DNA from: Streptomyces sp. NBC_00459
Lineage (GTDB): Bacteria; Actinomycetota; Actinomycetes; Streptomycetales; Streptomycetaceae
Assembly: GCF_036013955.1 (NCBI RefSeq)
Contig: NZ_CP107903.1
Coordinates: 1,178,001 to 1,242,000 of the forward strand
Length of the DNA: 64,000 nt
Reading direction: 5' to 3'
The notes under the pieces were generated by a model that saw only the letters and a program-made list of their open reading frames with translations, was not told where the DNA came from and did no database searches. Shown one piece after another: positions 8,703 to 18,899 of the stretch. Made by a program: the position numbers and the translations under genes. The first letter of the stretch is position 1. Each line of letters begins with the position of its first letter.

Positions 8703-10298
8703 CTACGGCTTCGGTGTGGCGTGCGGGGTGCAGGTCACGTCCGCAGCGTCCACCTTGCCGGTGAGCAGGTAGGTGTCCACCCGCTCGTTGATGCACGGGT
8801 TGACGAGCCCGGTCACGCCGTGGGAGCCCGCGTCCTTCTCGGTGATCAGACGGGAGCCCTTGAAGCGCTTGTGCAGTTCGACACCGCCCTCGTACGGAGT
8901 GGCCGCGTCCCGCTCGGACTGCACGATCAGCACCGGCGGCAGGCCCTTGCCGGACTTCACGTTCACCGGGGTCTGCTGCTTGACCGGCCAGGTCGCGCAC
9001 GGCAGGTTCATCCAGGCGTTGGCCCAGGTCAGGAACGGGTAGTTCTTGTGCAGCCGGGTGTTGTCGCGGTCCCACTTCTTCCAGCTGGTGGGCCACCTGG
9101 CGTCGGTGCACTCGACGGCCGTGTAGACGGCGTTGCCGTTCTCGGAGGCCGCGTTGCCCGCGGTGTCGGTGAGGTCGGGGGCCGCCGCGTCGACGAGCGC
9201 CTGGGTGTCACCGGCGAAGTACTTGCTGAACACGGTGGCGACCGGAATCCACGACGAGTCGTAGTACGGGGCGCCCTGGAAGAATCCGATCAGTTCGGCC
9301 GGTCCCACGACCCCGCCGATCGGGTTCTTCTTCGCGGTGGCCCGCAACTCCAGCCACTTCGCCTGCACTTGGGCCCGGGTGGTACCGAGGTGGAAGACGG
9401 CGTCGTTCTTGGCGACCCAGTCCTGCCAGTCGTTCCAGCGCGTCTCGAACGCGACGTCCTGATCGAGGTTGGCCTCGTACCAGATCTTCTCGCGCGACGG
9501 ATTGACGACGCTGTCCGCGATCATACGGCGGACGTGCCCCGGGTAGAGCGTGCCGTAGACCGCCGCGATGTACGTCCCGTACGAGACACCGAGGAAGTTG
9601 AGCTTCTTCTCCCCCAGCGCGGCACGGATGACGTCCAGGTCGCGCACGGTGTTCGGCGTGGTCATGTACGGGAGCATCTCGCCGCTGCGCTCGTAGCAGC
9701 CCTCGGCGTACTCACGGGCCGACTTGCGCTGGGCACGCTTGTCCGCCTCGCTGTCCGGCACCGGGTCCGGCTTGGGCGCCTTCACGAACTCCTGCGGGTC
9801 GACGCAGGATATGGGCGCCGAGTGGCCGACTCCGCGCGGGTCGAAGCCCACGAAGTCGTACGCCTTCGACACGTTCGTCCACAGCGGGTTCTTGGTCGTG
9901 ACCCGGCGCGGGAAACGCAGTCCGGAGGCACCCGGTCCACCCGGGTTGTAGACGAGCGCGCCCTGGCGCTCGTCCTTCGTCCCCGTGTTGCCGATACGGT
10001 CGACGGCGAGCTTGATCTGCTTGCCGTACGGCTTCGCGTAGTCGAGCGGCACCGTGACATAGCCGCACTGGATCGGCTTCTCCAGGCCCCAGTCGGCCGG
10101 GCAGTCCTGCCAGTCGATTCCGGCCTTCGCGGCTCGTTCGGCGGCAATCGTCGCGCCGCGCGTCTCACGGTCCTTGCCGTGGCGGGCGTCCGCGCTGGCC
10201 GAGGGCGCCGCGACGGCGCCGGCTATCAGGGTCGCCGTGACGAGTGCTCCGGCGGAACCGAGCGCTGCGGCTCGTCTCGTCGGTGTGGTGCCTCTCAA
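8703..10298 (-). CDS. Secreted tripeptidyl aminopeptidase (alpha/beta hydrolase)
   Basis: 531 aa. The signal peptide (residues 1-37, RR near the N-terminus, hydrophobic core, cleavage near PSASADA) indicates export. The alpha/beta-hydrolase triad is readable: S239 in GVSYGTY, D464 in SERDAATP and H493 in GSHGV. The oxyanion region YNPGGPGASG is typical of the Tap/SlpD/SlpE mycelium-associated proteases that remove N-terminal tripeptides. The length agrees with the family. In S. coelicolor a homologue sits beside urease genes, as here (recalled as SCO1230). It faces the epimerase gene across a shared terminator. Confidence 0.9.
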   Translation of the reverse strand: MRGTTPTRRAAALGSAGALVTATLIAGAVAAPSASADARHGKDRETRGATIAAERAAKAGIDWQDCPADWGLEKPIQCGYVTVPLDYAKPYGKQIKLAVDRIGNTGTKDERQGALVYNPGGPGASGLRFPRRVTTKNPLWTNVSKAYDFVGFDPRGVGHSAPISCVDPQEFVKAPKPDPVPDSEADKRAQRKSAREYAEGCYERSGEMLPYMTTPNTVRDLDVIRAALGEKKLNFLGVSYGTYIAAVYGTLYPGHVRRMIADSVVNPSREKIWYEANLDQDVAFETRWNDWQDWVAKNDAVFHLGTTRAQVQAKWLELRATAKKNPIGGVVGPAELIGFFQGAPYYDSSWIPVATVFSKYFAGDTQALVDAAAPDLTDTAGNAASENGNAVYTAVECTDARWPTSWKKWDRDNTRLHKNYPFLTWANAWMNLPCATWPVKQQTPVNVKSGKGLPPVLIVQSERDAATPYEGGVELHKRFKGSRLITEKDAGSHGVTGLVNPCINERVDTYLLTGKVDAADVTCTPHATPKP

Positions 10299-10488
10299 GT
10301 GGGCCTCCCCCGTAGGTAGTTGTTCTTGGTCGGTAAGGGGGATCCTTGCCGCTGTGCAGGACCTGTGAACAGGGGGTGTGCAGGCTTCTTTACCAATCCG
10401 ATAAACGGTGAGGGGAGTGCCGCTCAGCGGATATCCGCTGTGGTGTGGGGATTTGCCTGATCGGCGAACAGGCCGGGGGGCCCGGCGA

Positions 10489-11255
10489 TCAGCTGTGGCG
10501 GGCGGGCTCCAGGAGCGCGAGCGCCTCGTCCAGTACCCGGCGCAGCAGCAGCGCGTCCGGAGCGACCGCGGTCACCAGCGCCGCGGGCCCGGCGAGCGGA
10601 ACGAGCGCGGCACCCTCCCCCAGCAGTCGAGCCTCGACCGGCGCGTCCACGAACTCCGGCCGCACGACCACGAGTTGGCCGACGGCACGATGCCCTGCCA
10701 GCACGGCGGGCCCGTCCCAGCCGCCCGACGCTCCGGGACCGCAGGCCAGCTCCTGGTCGAGGACGACACGCCCGCCGACCCTTACCGTGAGCCGACTGCC
10801 GAGCCGTCCGGATTCCTCGCCGAAACGCCCGAGCACCTGCTCCTCGCGGAACACGAGCCGGGCACCCGGCGCGAGATCGACGCGCGTGCCGACGTACAGC
10901 TCACTCCCCTGGGCGCAGATCAACTGCTCGGGCAGCCAACGGAGTTCACCGCCGTCGGCGACACGGATCCGTACGTCGTAACGGGCCTCGCCCTTTGCCT
11001 GGCCCGGCAGCGCGATGGTGGCCGCGGCGGACGCCAGGTGCAGTCGGGCGCCCTGAGCCACCTCCGCCTCGACGGTGAAGTGGTCGCCGCCGAGGGGGCC
11101 GCTCATGGCGCCGACCAGCATGACGCGGGCCTCGTCGCCGTGCGCGCGGATACGACGCAGTGCCAGCGGGCCGTCGCCGTCGAGCACCGGCAGGGCGGTA
11201 CCGCCCCGGCCGTCCGCCCGGGCGACGATCCGCGCGGTGGCCCGTACGCCGGTGG

Positions 11256-11259
<4 letters not shown>
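10489..11259 (-). CDS. ureD: Urease accessory protein UreD
   Basis: 256 aa from ATG at 11259 ([13 protein letters not shown]), which overlaps the ureG stop by 4 nt. UreD/UreH is the scaffold that binds apo-urease with UreF and UreG and channels nickel to the active site. Family features include [23 protein letters not shown] and the late [24 protein letters not shown] segment. Actinobacterial UreD proteins of about 250 aa are normal. It is the last gene of the ureABCFGD operon. Confidence 0.9.
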
Positions 11260-11936
<677 letters not shown>

Positions 11937-11964
11937 GAGGTACGGCTCCAAGTTCTGACTTCCG

Positions 11965-12085
11965 GCATTTGATGGGCATTTCAGCCCGTCCGGTGTTTGA
12001 GGACGAGGCCCCTTCGGGGCCGATGCGGGGGTCCGGAGGCGGCAGCCCCCAGTGGGGGTCCCCCCTCTGGGGGAGGGATGGGACG
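11965..12085. repeat. Dispersed intergenic repeat between ureF and ureG
   Basis: The 176-nt gap between ureG and ureF holds a string I recognise as a high-copy Streptomyces intergenic repeat: TTTCAGCCCGTCCGGTGTTT, then GACGAGGCCCCTTCGGGGCC, a GGGGGTCC block and palindromic runs (CCCCCAGTGGGGG and CCCCTCTGGGGG). Several overlapping hairpins can form and may attenuate or stabilise the mRNA within the operon. Recognition is from memory, not a search. Confidence 0.65.
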
Positions 12086-12112
12086 GGTAGGGGCGGCGGG
12101 GGCGAAGAACCC

Positions 12113-12790
12113 CTACGACGCGAACAACCGCATCGCCCACCCCGCATGCCACTCCGCCCCCACCTCCAGCATCGGCGCGGAGGCCGCGGGCAGCGCATCG
12201 ACCCCGTCCCCGCTCTCCACCCCCCGAGCCACCTCCACCGCCCGGTCCGCGACGCGATCCAGCTCCGGCGCCAGCCGCGCCAACACCCCCGTCGCATCGA
12301 ACGGATCAAGGCTCAGCAACCGCACAACCGCCGTCGCGGGCCCGCTGACGCTCTCGTACACGGAGCAGTACGCCGCGTCCTTCGGCCCGAGCCCCGCCGC
12401 CCGCGCCGTGAGCCCCAGCACCACCGGCTGATGCGCCCCTTTGGGGAACTCCCCTGCCAGCGCTTCGAGTTCGGCCGACGGCCAGGTCGCCCGAGCAGCC
12501 CGCATCAGCTGCCGCCCCAGCTTGCGCGCGGCGACGCGCAACGCCGGCGACGGCGTCCGCGCGTCCGCCGCACCGTCGAGCGCCACCGGATCGACGCCGA
12601 GCGCCGCGGCTGCGGCCAGCGAGGCCGACACCAGCCCCGTCGTGTGCAGCCGCCCCCGGCAGAACTCCTCCAGGCTCGCGGCCCCGGTGACACGCCCCGC
12701 CTTGACGGCGGCCTCGGCCCCGCCGGAGTGCGCGTGCCCTCCGGCGGGAAAGCGGCCGTCGGCCAGGACGAGCAGTGCTGCCCTGCTCAT
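12113..12790 (-). CDS. ureF: Urease accessory protein UreF
   Basis: 225 aa, starting [26 protein letters not shown], the typical UreF opening (LxLADxxFPxGxxxHSxG). All-helical; it gates UreG GTPase activity in the UreDFG activation complex. It is located 27 nt after ureC and separated from ureG by a repeat-filled gap. Confidence 0.92.
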   Translation of the reverse strand: MSRAALLVLADGRFPAGGHAHSGGAEAAVKAGRVTGAASLEEFCRGRLHTTGLVSASLAAAAALGVDPVALDGAADARTPSPALRVAARKLGRQLMRAARATWPSAELEALAGEFPKGAHQPVVLGLTARAAGLGPKDAAYCSVYESVSGPATAVVRLLSLDPFDATGVLARLAPELDRVADRAVEVARGVESGDGVDALPAASAPMLEVGAEWHAGWAMRLFAS

Positions 12791-12817
12791 CGGAACCTCC
12801 CCATCAGATCCTCCTCA

Positions 12818-14539
12818 TCAGAAGAGGAAGTACCGCTGGGCCATGGGCAGTTCGGCGGCCGGAGTGGCCTCGACCAGTTCCCCGTCGATGTGCACGGCGA
12901 AACTGTCGGGGTTGATCCGTACGTCCGGACGCGCGTCGTTCTCCCGCATGTCGGCCTTGGTCACCGCGCGGGTCGACTCGATCGCCACGAACCTCTTGCC
13001 GAGCTGAAGCCGCTCGGGCAGCCCGTCGTCGATCGCCAACTGGGCGACGAAGTTGAACGAGTTGGACGCCGGTGCCCGCCCGATCGCGCCGAACATCGGC
13101 CGGGGCAGGATCGGCTGCGGAGTCGGGATCGAGGCGTTCGCGTCGCCCATCTGCGCGTACGCGATCTGGCCGCCCTTGACGACGAGATGCGGCTTGACCC
13201 CGAAGAAGGCGGGCTCCCAGAGGACCAGGTCGGCGAGCTTGCCCGTCTCCACCGAGCCGATCTCCCGCGCGAGGCCCTGCGCGAGGGCCGGGTTGATCGT
13301 GTACTTGGCGACATAGCGGCGTACTCGATGGTTGTCGGCGCTGCCGTCGCCCGGAAGAGCGCCTCGCCGCCGCTTCATCACGTGGGCCGTCTGCCAGGTC
13401 CGCATGATGACCTCGCCGACCCGTCCCATGGCCTGGGCGTCGGACGAGATGATGGAGATCGCGCCCAGGTCGTGAAGGATGTCCTCCGCGCCGATCGTCG
13501 ACGGCCGAATGCGCGACTCGGCGAACGCCAGGTCCTCCGGCACCGCCGGGTTCAGGTGGTGGCAGACCATCAGCATGTCGAGGTGTTCGTCGGCGGTGTT
13601 GACGGTGTAGGGCCGTGTCGGATTGGTCGAACTCGGCAGGACGTGCGGCTCGGAGACCACGGACATGATGTCCGGCGCATGCCCGCCGCCCGCACCCTCG
13701 GTGTGGTAGGCGTGGATGCCGCGCCCGGCGATGGCCGCGAGCGTGTCGGCCACGAATCCGGCCTCGTTGAGGGTGTCCGTGTGGATGGCGACCTGGATGC
13801 CCGTGCGGTCGGCGACGGTCAGGGCCGCGTCGATGGCGGCCGGGGTCGAGCCCCAGTCCTCGTGGATCTTCAGGCCGAGGGCTCCGCCACGGATCTGGGA
13901 GAGCATCGCGTCGTGCGAGACGGTGTTGCCCTTGCCGAGCAGGCCGAAGTTGAGCGGGTACTGCTCCATCGCCTCCAGCATCCGGGCGAGGTGCCAGGGA
14001 CCCGGGGTCACCGTCGTCGCCTTCGAACCCTCGGCCGGCCCCGTACCGCCGCCGATGAGGGTCGTGATGCCCGACGCGAGCGCCTCGTCGGCGATCTGCG
14101 GGCAGATCAGGTGGACGTGCGCGTCGATGGCGCCCGCCGTCACGATCCGGCCGTTGCCCGCGATGATCTCGGTCTCCGGACCGATGACCAGGTCGGGATG
14201 GATCCCGTCCATCGTGTCGGGGTTGCCCGCCTTGCCGATGCCGGTGATACGGCCGTCGCGGATGCCGATGTCGGCCTTGACGATGCCCCAGTGGTCGACG
14301 ATCACGGCGCCCGTGATCACCGTGTCCGGGGTGCCGTCTGCGCGCGTAGCACGGGCCTGGCCCATGGACTCGCGGATGACCTTGCCACCGCCGAACACCG
14401 CCTCGTCACCGGCGAGACCGGGGCCGCCGCTGCGGTCCTCCTCGATCTCGATCAGCAGGTCGGTGTCGGCGAGCCGGATCCGGTCGCCGGTGGTGGGGCC
14501 GAACAGGTCGGCGTACGCGGCACGCGAGATCTCAGGCAT
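12818..14539 (-). CDS. ureC: Urease alpha subunit UreC
   Basis: 573 aa from ATG at 14539 (MPEISRAAY), with GGAGG 9 nt upstream; a GTG at 14548 is an alternative. All nickel-centre residues are visible: AHVHLICPQ (two His ligands), the carbamylated lysine K224 in [16 protein letters not shown], the [13 protein letters not shown] loop, the catalytic-flap MVCHHLN and ISSDAQAMG (Asp ligand). It hydrolyses urea to ammonia and carbamate in the cytoplasm. The length matches the family (about 570 aa). It overlaps ureB by 8 nt. Confidence 0.97.
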   Translation of the reverse strand: MPEISRAAYADLFGPTTGDRIRLADTDLLIEIEEDRSGGPGLAGDEAVFGGGKVIRESMGQARATRADGTPDTVITGAVIVDHWGIVKADIGIRDGRITGIGKAGNPDTMDGIHPDLVIGPETEIIAGNGRIVTAGAIDAHVHLICPQIADEALASGITTLIGGGTGPAEGSKATTVTPGPWHLARMLEAMEQYPLNFGLLGKGNTVSHDAMLSQIRGGALGLKIHEDWGSTPAAIDAALTVADRTGIQVAIHTDTLNEAGFVADTLAAIAGRGIHAYHTEGAGGGHAPDIMSVVSEPHVLPSSTNPTRPYTVNTADEHLDMLMVCHHLNPAVPEDLAFAESRIRPSTIGAEDILHDLGAISIISSDAQAMGRVGEVIMRTWQTAHVMKRRRGALPGDGSADNHRVRRYVAKYTINPALAQGLAREIGSVETGKLADLVLWEPAFFGVKPHLVVKGGQIAYAQMGDANASIPTPQPILPRPMFGAIGRAPASNSFNFVAQLAIDDGLPERLQLGKRFVAIESTRAVTKADMRENDARPDVRINPDSFAVHIDGELVEATPAAELPMAQRYFLF

Positions 14540-14843
14540 CGAGGGCACCTCCGGTCTCCCCGCGCAGTCCGGGCACGATGCGCGCGCCGGCGAGCGGAAC
14601 GAGTTCTACGTCGACGGGGATCCCGGGTTCGAAGCGCACGGCGGTGCCGGCGGCGATGTTGAGCCGCTTGCCGCGCGCTGCCGCGCGGTCGAACTCCAGG
14701 CCGGGGTTGGCCTCGGCGAAGTGGTAGTGGGAACCGACCTGGACGGGCCGGTCGGCGGCGTTCAGCACGGTCATCGACGTGACCTCGCGGCCCTCGTTGT
14801 ACACAACGGGTCCGTCGGCGAACAGGATCTCTCCGGGAATCAC
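14532..14843 (-). CDS. ureB: Urease beta subunit UreB
   Basis: 103 aa, [20 protein letters not shown], with the family's [18 protein letters not shown] and [10 protein letters not shown] separate beta subunit (rather than a fused beta-alpha) is the usual bacterial arrangement. Its 3' end overlaps ureC and its start is 14 nt after ureA. Confidence 0.96.
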   Translation of the reverse strand: MIPGEILFADGPVVYNEGREVTSMTVLNAADRPVQVGSHYHFAEANPGLEFDRAAARGKRLNIAAGTAVRFEPGIPVDVELVPLAGARIVPGLRGETGGALDA

Positions 14844-14857
14844 GGCAGTCCCTCCCC

Positions 14858-15160
14858 TCAGACGATCGGGTCGTGGACGGTGACGAGCTTGGTGCCGTCC
14901 GGGAAGGTCGCCTCGACCTGGACGTCGTGGATCATCTCGGGGATGCCCTCCATGACGTCCTCCCTGGTCAGCAACTTCCGTCCGGAGGACATGAGCTCGG
15001 CGACCGTACGTCCGTCACGGGCTCCCTCAAGGATGTGCGAGGTGATCAGCGCGACCGCCTCGGGATGGTTCAGCCTGAGCCCACGGGCCCGGCGCTTCTC
15101 GGCCACGTCCGCCGCCACATGGATCAGCAGCCTCTCCTGCTCGTGCGGGGTCAGTTGCAC
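14858..15160 (-). CDS. ureA: Urease gamma subunit UreA
   Basis: 100 aa from a GTG at 15160 (read as [12 protein letters not shown]). This start gives the canonical 100-residue gamma subunit and has GAGGTGGG upstream; the in-frame ATG at 15175 would add five residues. [18 protein letters not shown] and LVTVHDPI are family hallmarks. First gene of the urease operon. Confidence 0.95.
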   Translation of the reverse strand: MQLTPHEQERLLIHVAADVAEKRRARGLRLNHPEAVALITSHILEGARDGRTVAELMSSGRKLLTREDVMEGIPEMIHDVQVEATFPDGTKLVTVHDPIV

Positions 15161-15246
15161 GGCTTCCCACCTCACATCCTCGCTCCGGACCGTGCGGGGT
15201 CCGGTTGCCCGATGCCACCAAAACCGCTGGTGGCGAGATGGGCACG

Positions 15247-15921
15247 CTAGTTGGCCGGAGTTTCAAGGACGTTAACCGGACTGTGATCCACCCGGGTCAC
15301 TTGAGCAGGCGCGCCCATGCTCATCAGACCGCGCAGGCCGTCCTGGAGCACTTCCACCGGCGCTCCGCCGAAGAGGGCCATCTGTGCGACGAAGCCCTGG
15401 GCCGCAGCGATCACGGTCCGGGCGACGCTCTCGGCCGTTACGTCGGCCCGCATCATCCCGGCTTCCTGATAGCGCTCGACCAGCCGCACCCAGGACGTAC
15501 GGACCTTGGCGTAGCCCTCGTTGAGCACCTTCGACAGCTCGCCGTCGCGCAGTGTCTCGGCCCACACCTGGATGATCAGCCGGGGAAAGACGGCCGCCCC
15601 TTCGTGCACCAGCCCCGGGCGCAGGCCCAGCATCCGGCCCATCACCTCCCCCACGATGACGTCCGGCGGCGGTGGCGGGCTCTGCTCACCCGCCGCCTCG
15701 AAGGCCTCCCCGACCTCCTGCAGCACCTCGTTGACGATGGCGGCGATCAGCTCCTCCTTGCCGCTGAAGTAGCGGTAGACGGCCCCGGCGGAGAGGCCGA
15801 CCTCCTTGAGCACGTCCTGCATCGACGTGGCGTGGAAGCCGTTACGGGTGAAGCAGAGTGCCGCACCGTCGAGGATCTGACGGCGTCGGGCGTCGAGGTG
15901 TTCCTGGGATACACGGGCCAT
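15247..15921 (-). CDS. TetR-family transcriptional regulator
   Basis: 224 aa. The N-terminal TetR HTH covers about residues 10-57: [20 protein letters not shown], then [20 protein letters not shown]. The C-terminal ligand domain is typical in length. It is divergently transcribed from the membrane protein at 16040; two copies of an imperfect palindrome lie in the 118-nt gap, which supports autoregulation and repression of that neighbour. A repressor responding to a drug-like ligand is the likely role (inference). Confidence 0.9.
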   Translation of the reverse strand: MARVSQEHLDARRRQILDGAALCFTRNGFHATSMQDVLKEVGLSAGAVYRYFSGKEELIAAIVNEVLQEVGEAFEAAGEQSPPPPPDVIVGEVMGRMLGLRPGLVHEGAAVFPRLIIQVWAETLRDGELSKVLNEGYAKVRTSWVRLVERYQEAGMMRADVTAESVARTVIAAAQGFVAQMALFGGAPVEVLQDGLRGLMSMGAPAQVTRVDHSPVNVLETPAN

Positions 15922-15932
15922 GCCCAGAACTT

Positions 15933-15954
15933 AAAACGAACATTCCTTCTTGAC
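15933..15954. promoter_or_regulatory. Operator-like imperfect palindrome, copy 1
   Basis: AAAACGAACATTCCTTCTTG begins at 15933, 11 nt upstream of the tetR start codon. It shares the AAAACGAAC..TCCTTCTT pattern with a second copy at 15991 and is nearly self-complementary, as expected for a TetR dimer site. Confidence 0.6.
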
Positions 15955-15990
15955 AAGAGACGCCTGTCGCAGGACGGTGGTGACGCACCA

Positions 15991-16012
15991 AAAACGAACG
16001 ATCCTTCTTTTT
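15991..16012. promoter_or_regulatory. Operator-like imperfect palindrome, copy 2
   Basis: AAAACGAACGATCCTTCTTT starts at 15991, and the site runs to 16012. Comparing the 22-mer with its reverse complement, 18 of 22 positions agree. The start-to-start distance to copy 1 is 58 bp. It sits 28 nt upstream of the divergent membrane-protein start. Confidence 0.65.
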
Positions 16013-16039
16013 AGATCCACTGTGATTCGAGGGGAAACC

Positions 16040-17068
16040 ATGTCCACCACGTCCGCCGCGGCCACCCAGGGGCACCGCCGCCACATGATCGCCGTAGTCG
16101 TCCTGGTCCCCGTCCTGGTGGCGCTGGCGCTCTGGGCCTTCGCCTGGCCCGCCGCCCGCACCGCACCCCGCGACCTGCCGCTCGGCGTGGCGGGCCCGAC
16201 CGCCGCGGTCACCCAGGTCGAGCAGCAGCTGTCGGCCCACGAGGGCGCCTTCGACATCCACCGCTACGCCGACGAGGCCGCCGCCCGTGACGCCGTCGAG
16301 GACCGGACCGTATACGGCGCCGTGGTCGTCACCGCCCAGGGTCCGAAGCTGCTCACCGCGTCGGCCGCGAGCCCCTTCGTCGCCCAGCTCCTCCAGCAGG
16401 CGGTGACGACGCAGGCAGCGCAGTCGGGTGCCCAGGTCACCACCGTGGACGTCGTCCCCGCCGCCGCGAACGACCCACGCGGGGCCGCCTTCGGTGCGAG
16501 CGTACTGCCGCTGGCGCTGGCCGGTGTGGCCGCCGGCGCGGTGGTCACCCTGCTCGGGCTGCGCGGGACGCGTGCGGCCGGCACCCTGCTCGGGAGCGCG
16601 GCGCTGGTCGGCGTCGTCGCCGCCGCGATCGCGCACAGCTGGCTCGGCGTGCTCACCGGCGACTGGTGGACCGAGGCCGCCGCGCTGGGACTGACGACGC
16701 TCGCCGTGAGTGGCGCGGTCGCCGGGCTCGCCGCGCTGCTCGGCACCGCGGGAATCGGCCTCGGCGGGCTGACCGTCGTCCTGATCGGCAACCCGTTCTC
16801 CGGCGCGTCCAGCGCTCCGCAACTGCTGCCCGAGCCGGTCGGCGCGATCGGCCAGTGGCTGCCGCCGGGTGCGGGCGCCTCCCTGCTCCGCTCGGTGTCG
16901 TTCTTCGACGGCGCGGGGGCTCTCGGTCCCGCCCTGACCCTGACGTGGTGGGCGGCGCTGGGCCTGGGCGCGGTTCTGCTGGGCAGCGCGCTGAAGCGTC
17001 GCACGGAGGAGAGGAACGACGGACCGGTCGCAGCCGCCACCGAGCGGGAACCCGCCCTGGCGAACTGA
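16040..17068 (+). CDS. ABC-2/YhgE-type membrane transport protein (TetR-regulated)
   Basis: 342 aa from ATG at 16040 with GAGGGGAAACC upstream. One N-terminal helix (about residues 16-35) is followed by a soluble, probably extracytoplasmic stretch of about 110 residues with GVAGPTAAVTQVEQQL, then five or so helices (about 155-325). This topology matches the Pip/YhgE and DUF3533-like permease group, used in export or stress tolerance. No ATPase is encoded nearby. Probably repressed by the divergent TetR protein. Substrate unknown. Confidence 0.7.
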   Translation: MSTTSAAATQGHRRHMIAVVVLVPVLVALALWAFAWPAARTAPRDLPLGVAGPTAAVTQVEQQLSAHEGAFDIHRYADEAAARDAVEDRTVYGAVVVTAQGPKLLTASAASPFVAQLLQQAVTTQAAQSGAQVTTVDVVPAAANDPRGAAFGASVLPLALAGVAAGAVVTLLGLRGTRAAGTLLGSAALVGVVAAAIAHSWLGVLTGDWWTEAAALGLTTLAVSGAVAGLAALLGTAGIGLGGLTVVLIGNPFSGASSAPQLLPEPVGAIGQWLPPGAGASLLRSVSFFDGAGALGPALTLTWWAALGLGAVLLGSALKRRTEERNDGPVAAATEREPALAN

Positions 17069-17087
17069 CCGCCCGCCCCGAAACCGG

Positions 17088-17120
17088 CCGGGTGCCCCGC
17101 CAACTGGGCGGGGCACCCGG
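17088..17120. terminator. Hairpin terminator between convergent genes
   Basis: 14-bp perfect stem CCGGGTGCCCCGCC (17088-17101) with its complement at 17107-17120 and a 5-nt loop. It serves the permease gene and the converging antitoxin gene. Confidence 0.8.
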
Positions 17121-17177
17121 TCCCGTCGGTCCGGAGACCCCCAGCGGCCCAGTGGTCCAGTGGTCCCGGCGGCGCGA

Positions 17178-17453
17178 TCAGCGGGCCCCGGGCCCCCGGT
17201 GCTCGGCCGCGATACCGAACCGCTGCCGTTCGACGGGCGCGGCGGCGGCCTCCCGGACGCTGGAGACGGCACTGACGACCTGCTCCTCCGCCGCGTCCAG
17301 CTTGTCGAGACGTTCGAGGTCGGCCGCGGAGACCAGGGCGACGAGGGGCTTGCCGTGCCGCGTCACGACGACACGCTCACCGCCGTACACCACCTTGTTG
17401 ATCAGCTCGGCGAGTTCAGCCCTGGCTTGCGTCACCGGAATCTCGTAGGCCAT
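17178..17453 (-). CDS. Phd/YefM-family antitoxin, no toxin partner
   Basis: 91 aa from ATG at 17453: [20 protein letters not shown], then [22 protein letters not shown], the conserved Phd/YefM DNA-binding and dimer fold. The C-terminal toxin-wrapping part (from about residue 60) is Ala/Glu-rich and short. No YoeB, Doc or RelE gene follows: downstream is the terminator. It is divergent from clpP with 85 nt between starts, and a TGTAC inverted repeat lies in that gap. It may be a free-standing repressor rather than half of a TA pair (inference). Confidence 0.85.
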   Translation of the reverse strand: MAYEIPVTQARAELAELINKVVYGGERVVVTRHGKPLVALVSAADLERLDKLDAAEEQVVSAVSSVREAAAAPVERQRFGIAAEHRGPGAR

Positions 17454-17490
17454 GTGCTCCAGCTTAGACCGGCACCCTCGCGCTGCGATC

Positions 17491-17505
17491 TGTACGTCCT
17501 GTACA
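17491..17505. promoter_or_regulatory. YefM-like operator between antitoxin and clpP
   Basis: TGTACGTCCTGTACA: inverted arms TGTAC/GTACA and two TGTAC cores 9 bp apart. E. coli YefM recognises palindromes with TGTACA cores. The site is 38 nt from the antitoxin start and 34 nt from the clpP start, suited to controlling both. Confidence 0.5.
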
Positions 17506-17538
17506 TTTCTTACGGAAGCCACCGAGGAGGCGCGCGCC

Positions 17539-18183
17539 ATGAACGACGTCGACGATCCGTCAGCCCGTTATGTCCTGCCCGAGTTCACCGAACGCACCAG
17601 TGCCGGGCACCGGACGCTGGATCCGTACTCGAAGCTGCTGGAGGAACGGATCGTCTTTCTGGGCACGCCGGTCGACGACACCTCGGCGAACGATGTGATG
17701 GCCCAGCTCATGCATCTCGAATACCTGGCGCCCGACCGGGACATCTCCCTGTACATCAACTCCCCCGGCGGCTCGTTCAGCGCGATGGCCGCGATCTACG
17801 ACACGATGCAGTTCGTCACCTGCGACGTGGAGACGGTCTGTCTGGGGCGGGCGGCCTCCGCGGCGGCCGTGCTGCTGGCCGCGGGTACACCGGGCAAGCG
17901 CAGCGCGCTGCCGGGTGCCCGGGTGATGATCCACCAGCCCTCGCTGTCCGGGCCGGTCCACGGACAGGTGAGCGATCTCGCCATTCAGGCGCAGGAGTTG
18001 GGCCGGATCCGTACCCTGCTGGAGGAACTGCTCGTACGGCACACCGGACAGAGCCCGGAACAGGTCGCCGCGGACATCGAGCGGGACAAGATCCTCGACG
18101 CCCGGGCCGCCCTGGAGTACGGGCTGGTGGACCGGATCGTGGCCGGCCGCAAGTTCTCGCACCCCGCCCCCGGCACGAGGTGA
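17539..18183 (+). CDS. ClpP-family serine protease (accessory ClpP)
   Basis: 214 aa from ATG at 17539. It has the ClpP fold and the full catalytic triad: S107 in [10 protein letters not shown]132 in MIHQPS and D198 in [18 protein letters not shown] is the substrate-groove strand. It should assemble into a cytoplasmic tetradecamer with Clp ATPases. The N-terminus ([20 protein letters not shown]) differs from housekeeping ClpP1/P2, and no second clpP or clpX is adjacent, so it is an additional paralogue. The next gene starts 7 nt after its stop (probable operon). Regulation by the divergent YefM-like protein is plausible. Confidence 0.9.
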   Translation: MNDVDDPSARYVLPEFTERTSAGHRTLDPYSKLLEERIVFLGTPVDDTSANDVMAQLMHLEYLAPDRDISLYINSPGGSFSAMAAIYDTMQFVTCDVETVCLGRAASAAAVLLAAGTPGKRSALPGARVMIHQPSLSGPVHGQVSDLAIQAQELGRIRTLLEELLVRHTGQSPEQVAADIERDKILDARAALEYGLVDRIVAGRKFSHPAPGTR

Positions 18184-18190
18184 GCCACCG

Positions 18191-18499
18191 ATGCTTCCGC
18201 CCGAGATGCCTCCGCTGCCCGCTCTGACGCGCGCGGAGGGCGAGTTGATCGACCGTTACCTCGAAGTGGCCGATCTGCTCGGCCGTATCAACCCGGCGTA
18301 CCACGGGGACACCTACCGCGGACTGCGGGCCGCGCAGGCGCTCGTCGCCAAAGCGGTCGCGCTGCGGGACGCGCTGGAGTTGATGCATCAGCGTGGCGAA
18401 GCGGAGGTGCATGCCCCTACGCTGGCGCGGGCGCTGCGCGTTCTCGACGGGGAGCGCCGAACGGCGCGTGTCACCGTTCCGCGTGAGCCCGCCAGTTGA
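18191..18499 (+). CDS. Small conserved protein downstream of clpP
   Basis: 102 aa: MLPPEMPPLPALTRAEGELI, then DRYLEVADLLGRINPAYHGD. Predicted mostly helical and soluble, with no signal peptide or known motif. Seven nucleotides separate it from clpP, so it is very likely co-expressed, and could be an adaptor or partner (inference only). Confidence 0.65.
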   Translation: MLPPEMPPLPALTRAEGELIDRYLEVADLLGRINPAYHGDTYRGLRAAQALVAKAVALRDALELMHQRGEAEVHAPTLARALRVLDGERRTARVTVPREPAS

Positions 18500-18899
18500 C
18501 CCACCCGGTCGGCGGACCCGGATCGGGCGAGCCCCTCCGCCCCGGCGGCGGACTGTCCCGAACGAGCCGGGAAGTGACTGGATGGCATCCCCCGTTCGGA
18601 GTAGTCGCGTGTCCCCCGACCGGCCCGTACGGCTTGCGCGACACGCGTGGTTCGGGGTGGGAATCGAGAAGGTTCCGTGCTGGTCCGGGGGTGCGCGACC
18701 CCCGCCGAACTTGCCCGAGGGCATGGGTGTCCACCCGAATGGGTCACGGGTGAGTAACGCCACAAAGCCCCGATTCCATTGGGATTTTCCTACTTCCATG
18801 AGCCAAGATCCCTTCCTGACGACAAGCCCCCGCCACAAGAGGCGGGGCGATCCGGGCGGACGCCGAGTCCTGCCGCCGCCCGGATGACCGGTCGACAGA
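18500..18899. other. Long leader/intergenic region upstream of the riboswitch
   Basis: About 400 nt without a convincing gene. It should contain the promoter of the NlpC/P60 transcript. A hairpin CCCCGCC..GGCGGGG (about 18827-18845) sits just 5' of the riboswitch. A TATA-poor but relatively AT-rich string around 18765-18800 (CCATTGGGATTTTCCTAC) is the likeliest promoter zone. Nothing else recognised. Confidence 0.4.

Noticed and set aside
11969..14662. 897-codon plus-strand open frame across the urease genes
   Set aside because: Composition is Arg/Gly/Pro-rich antisense shadow; the opposite strand encodes clear UreF and UreC.
18740..18765. String GGGTCACGGGTGAGTAACGC resembling the 16S rRNA GGGTGAGTAAC region
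   Set aside because: Only about 11 bases match, no further rRNA-like sequence follows on either side, and the region is an ordinary leader.
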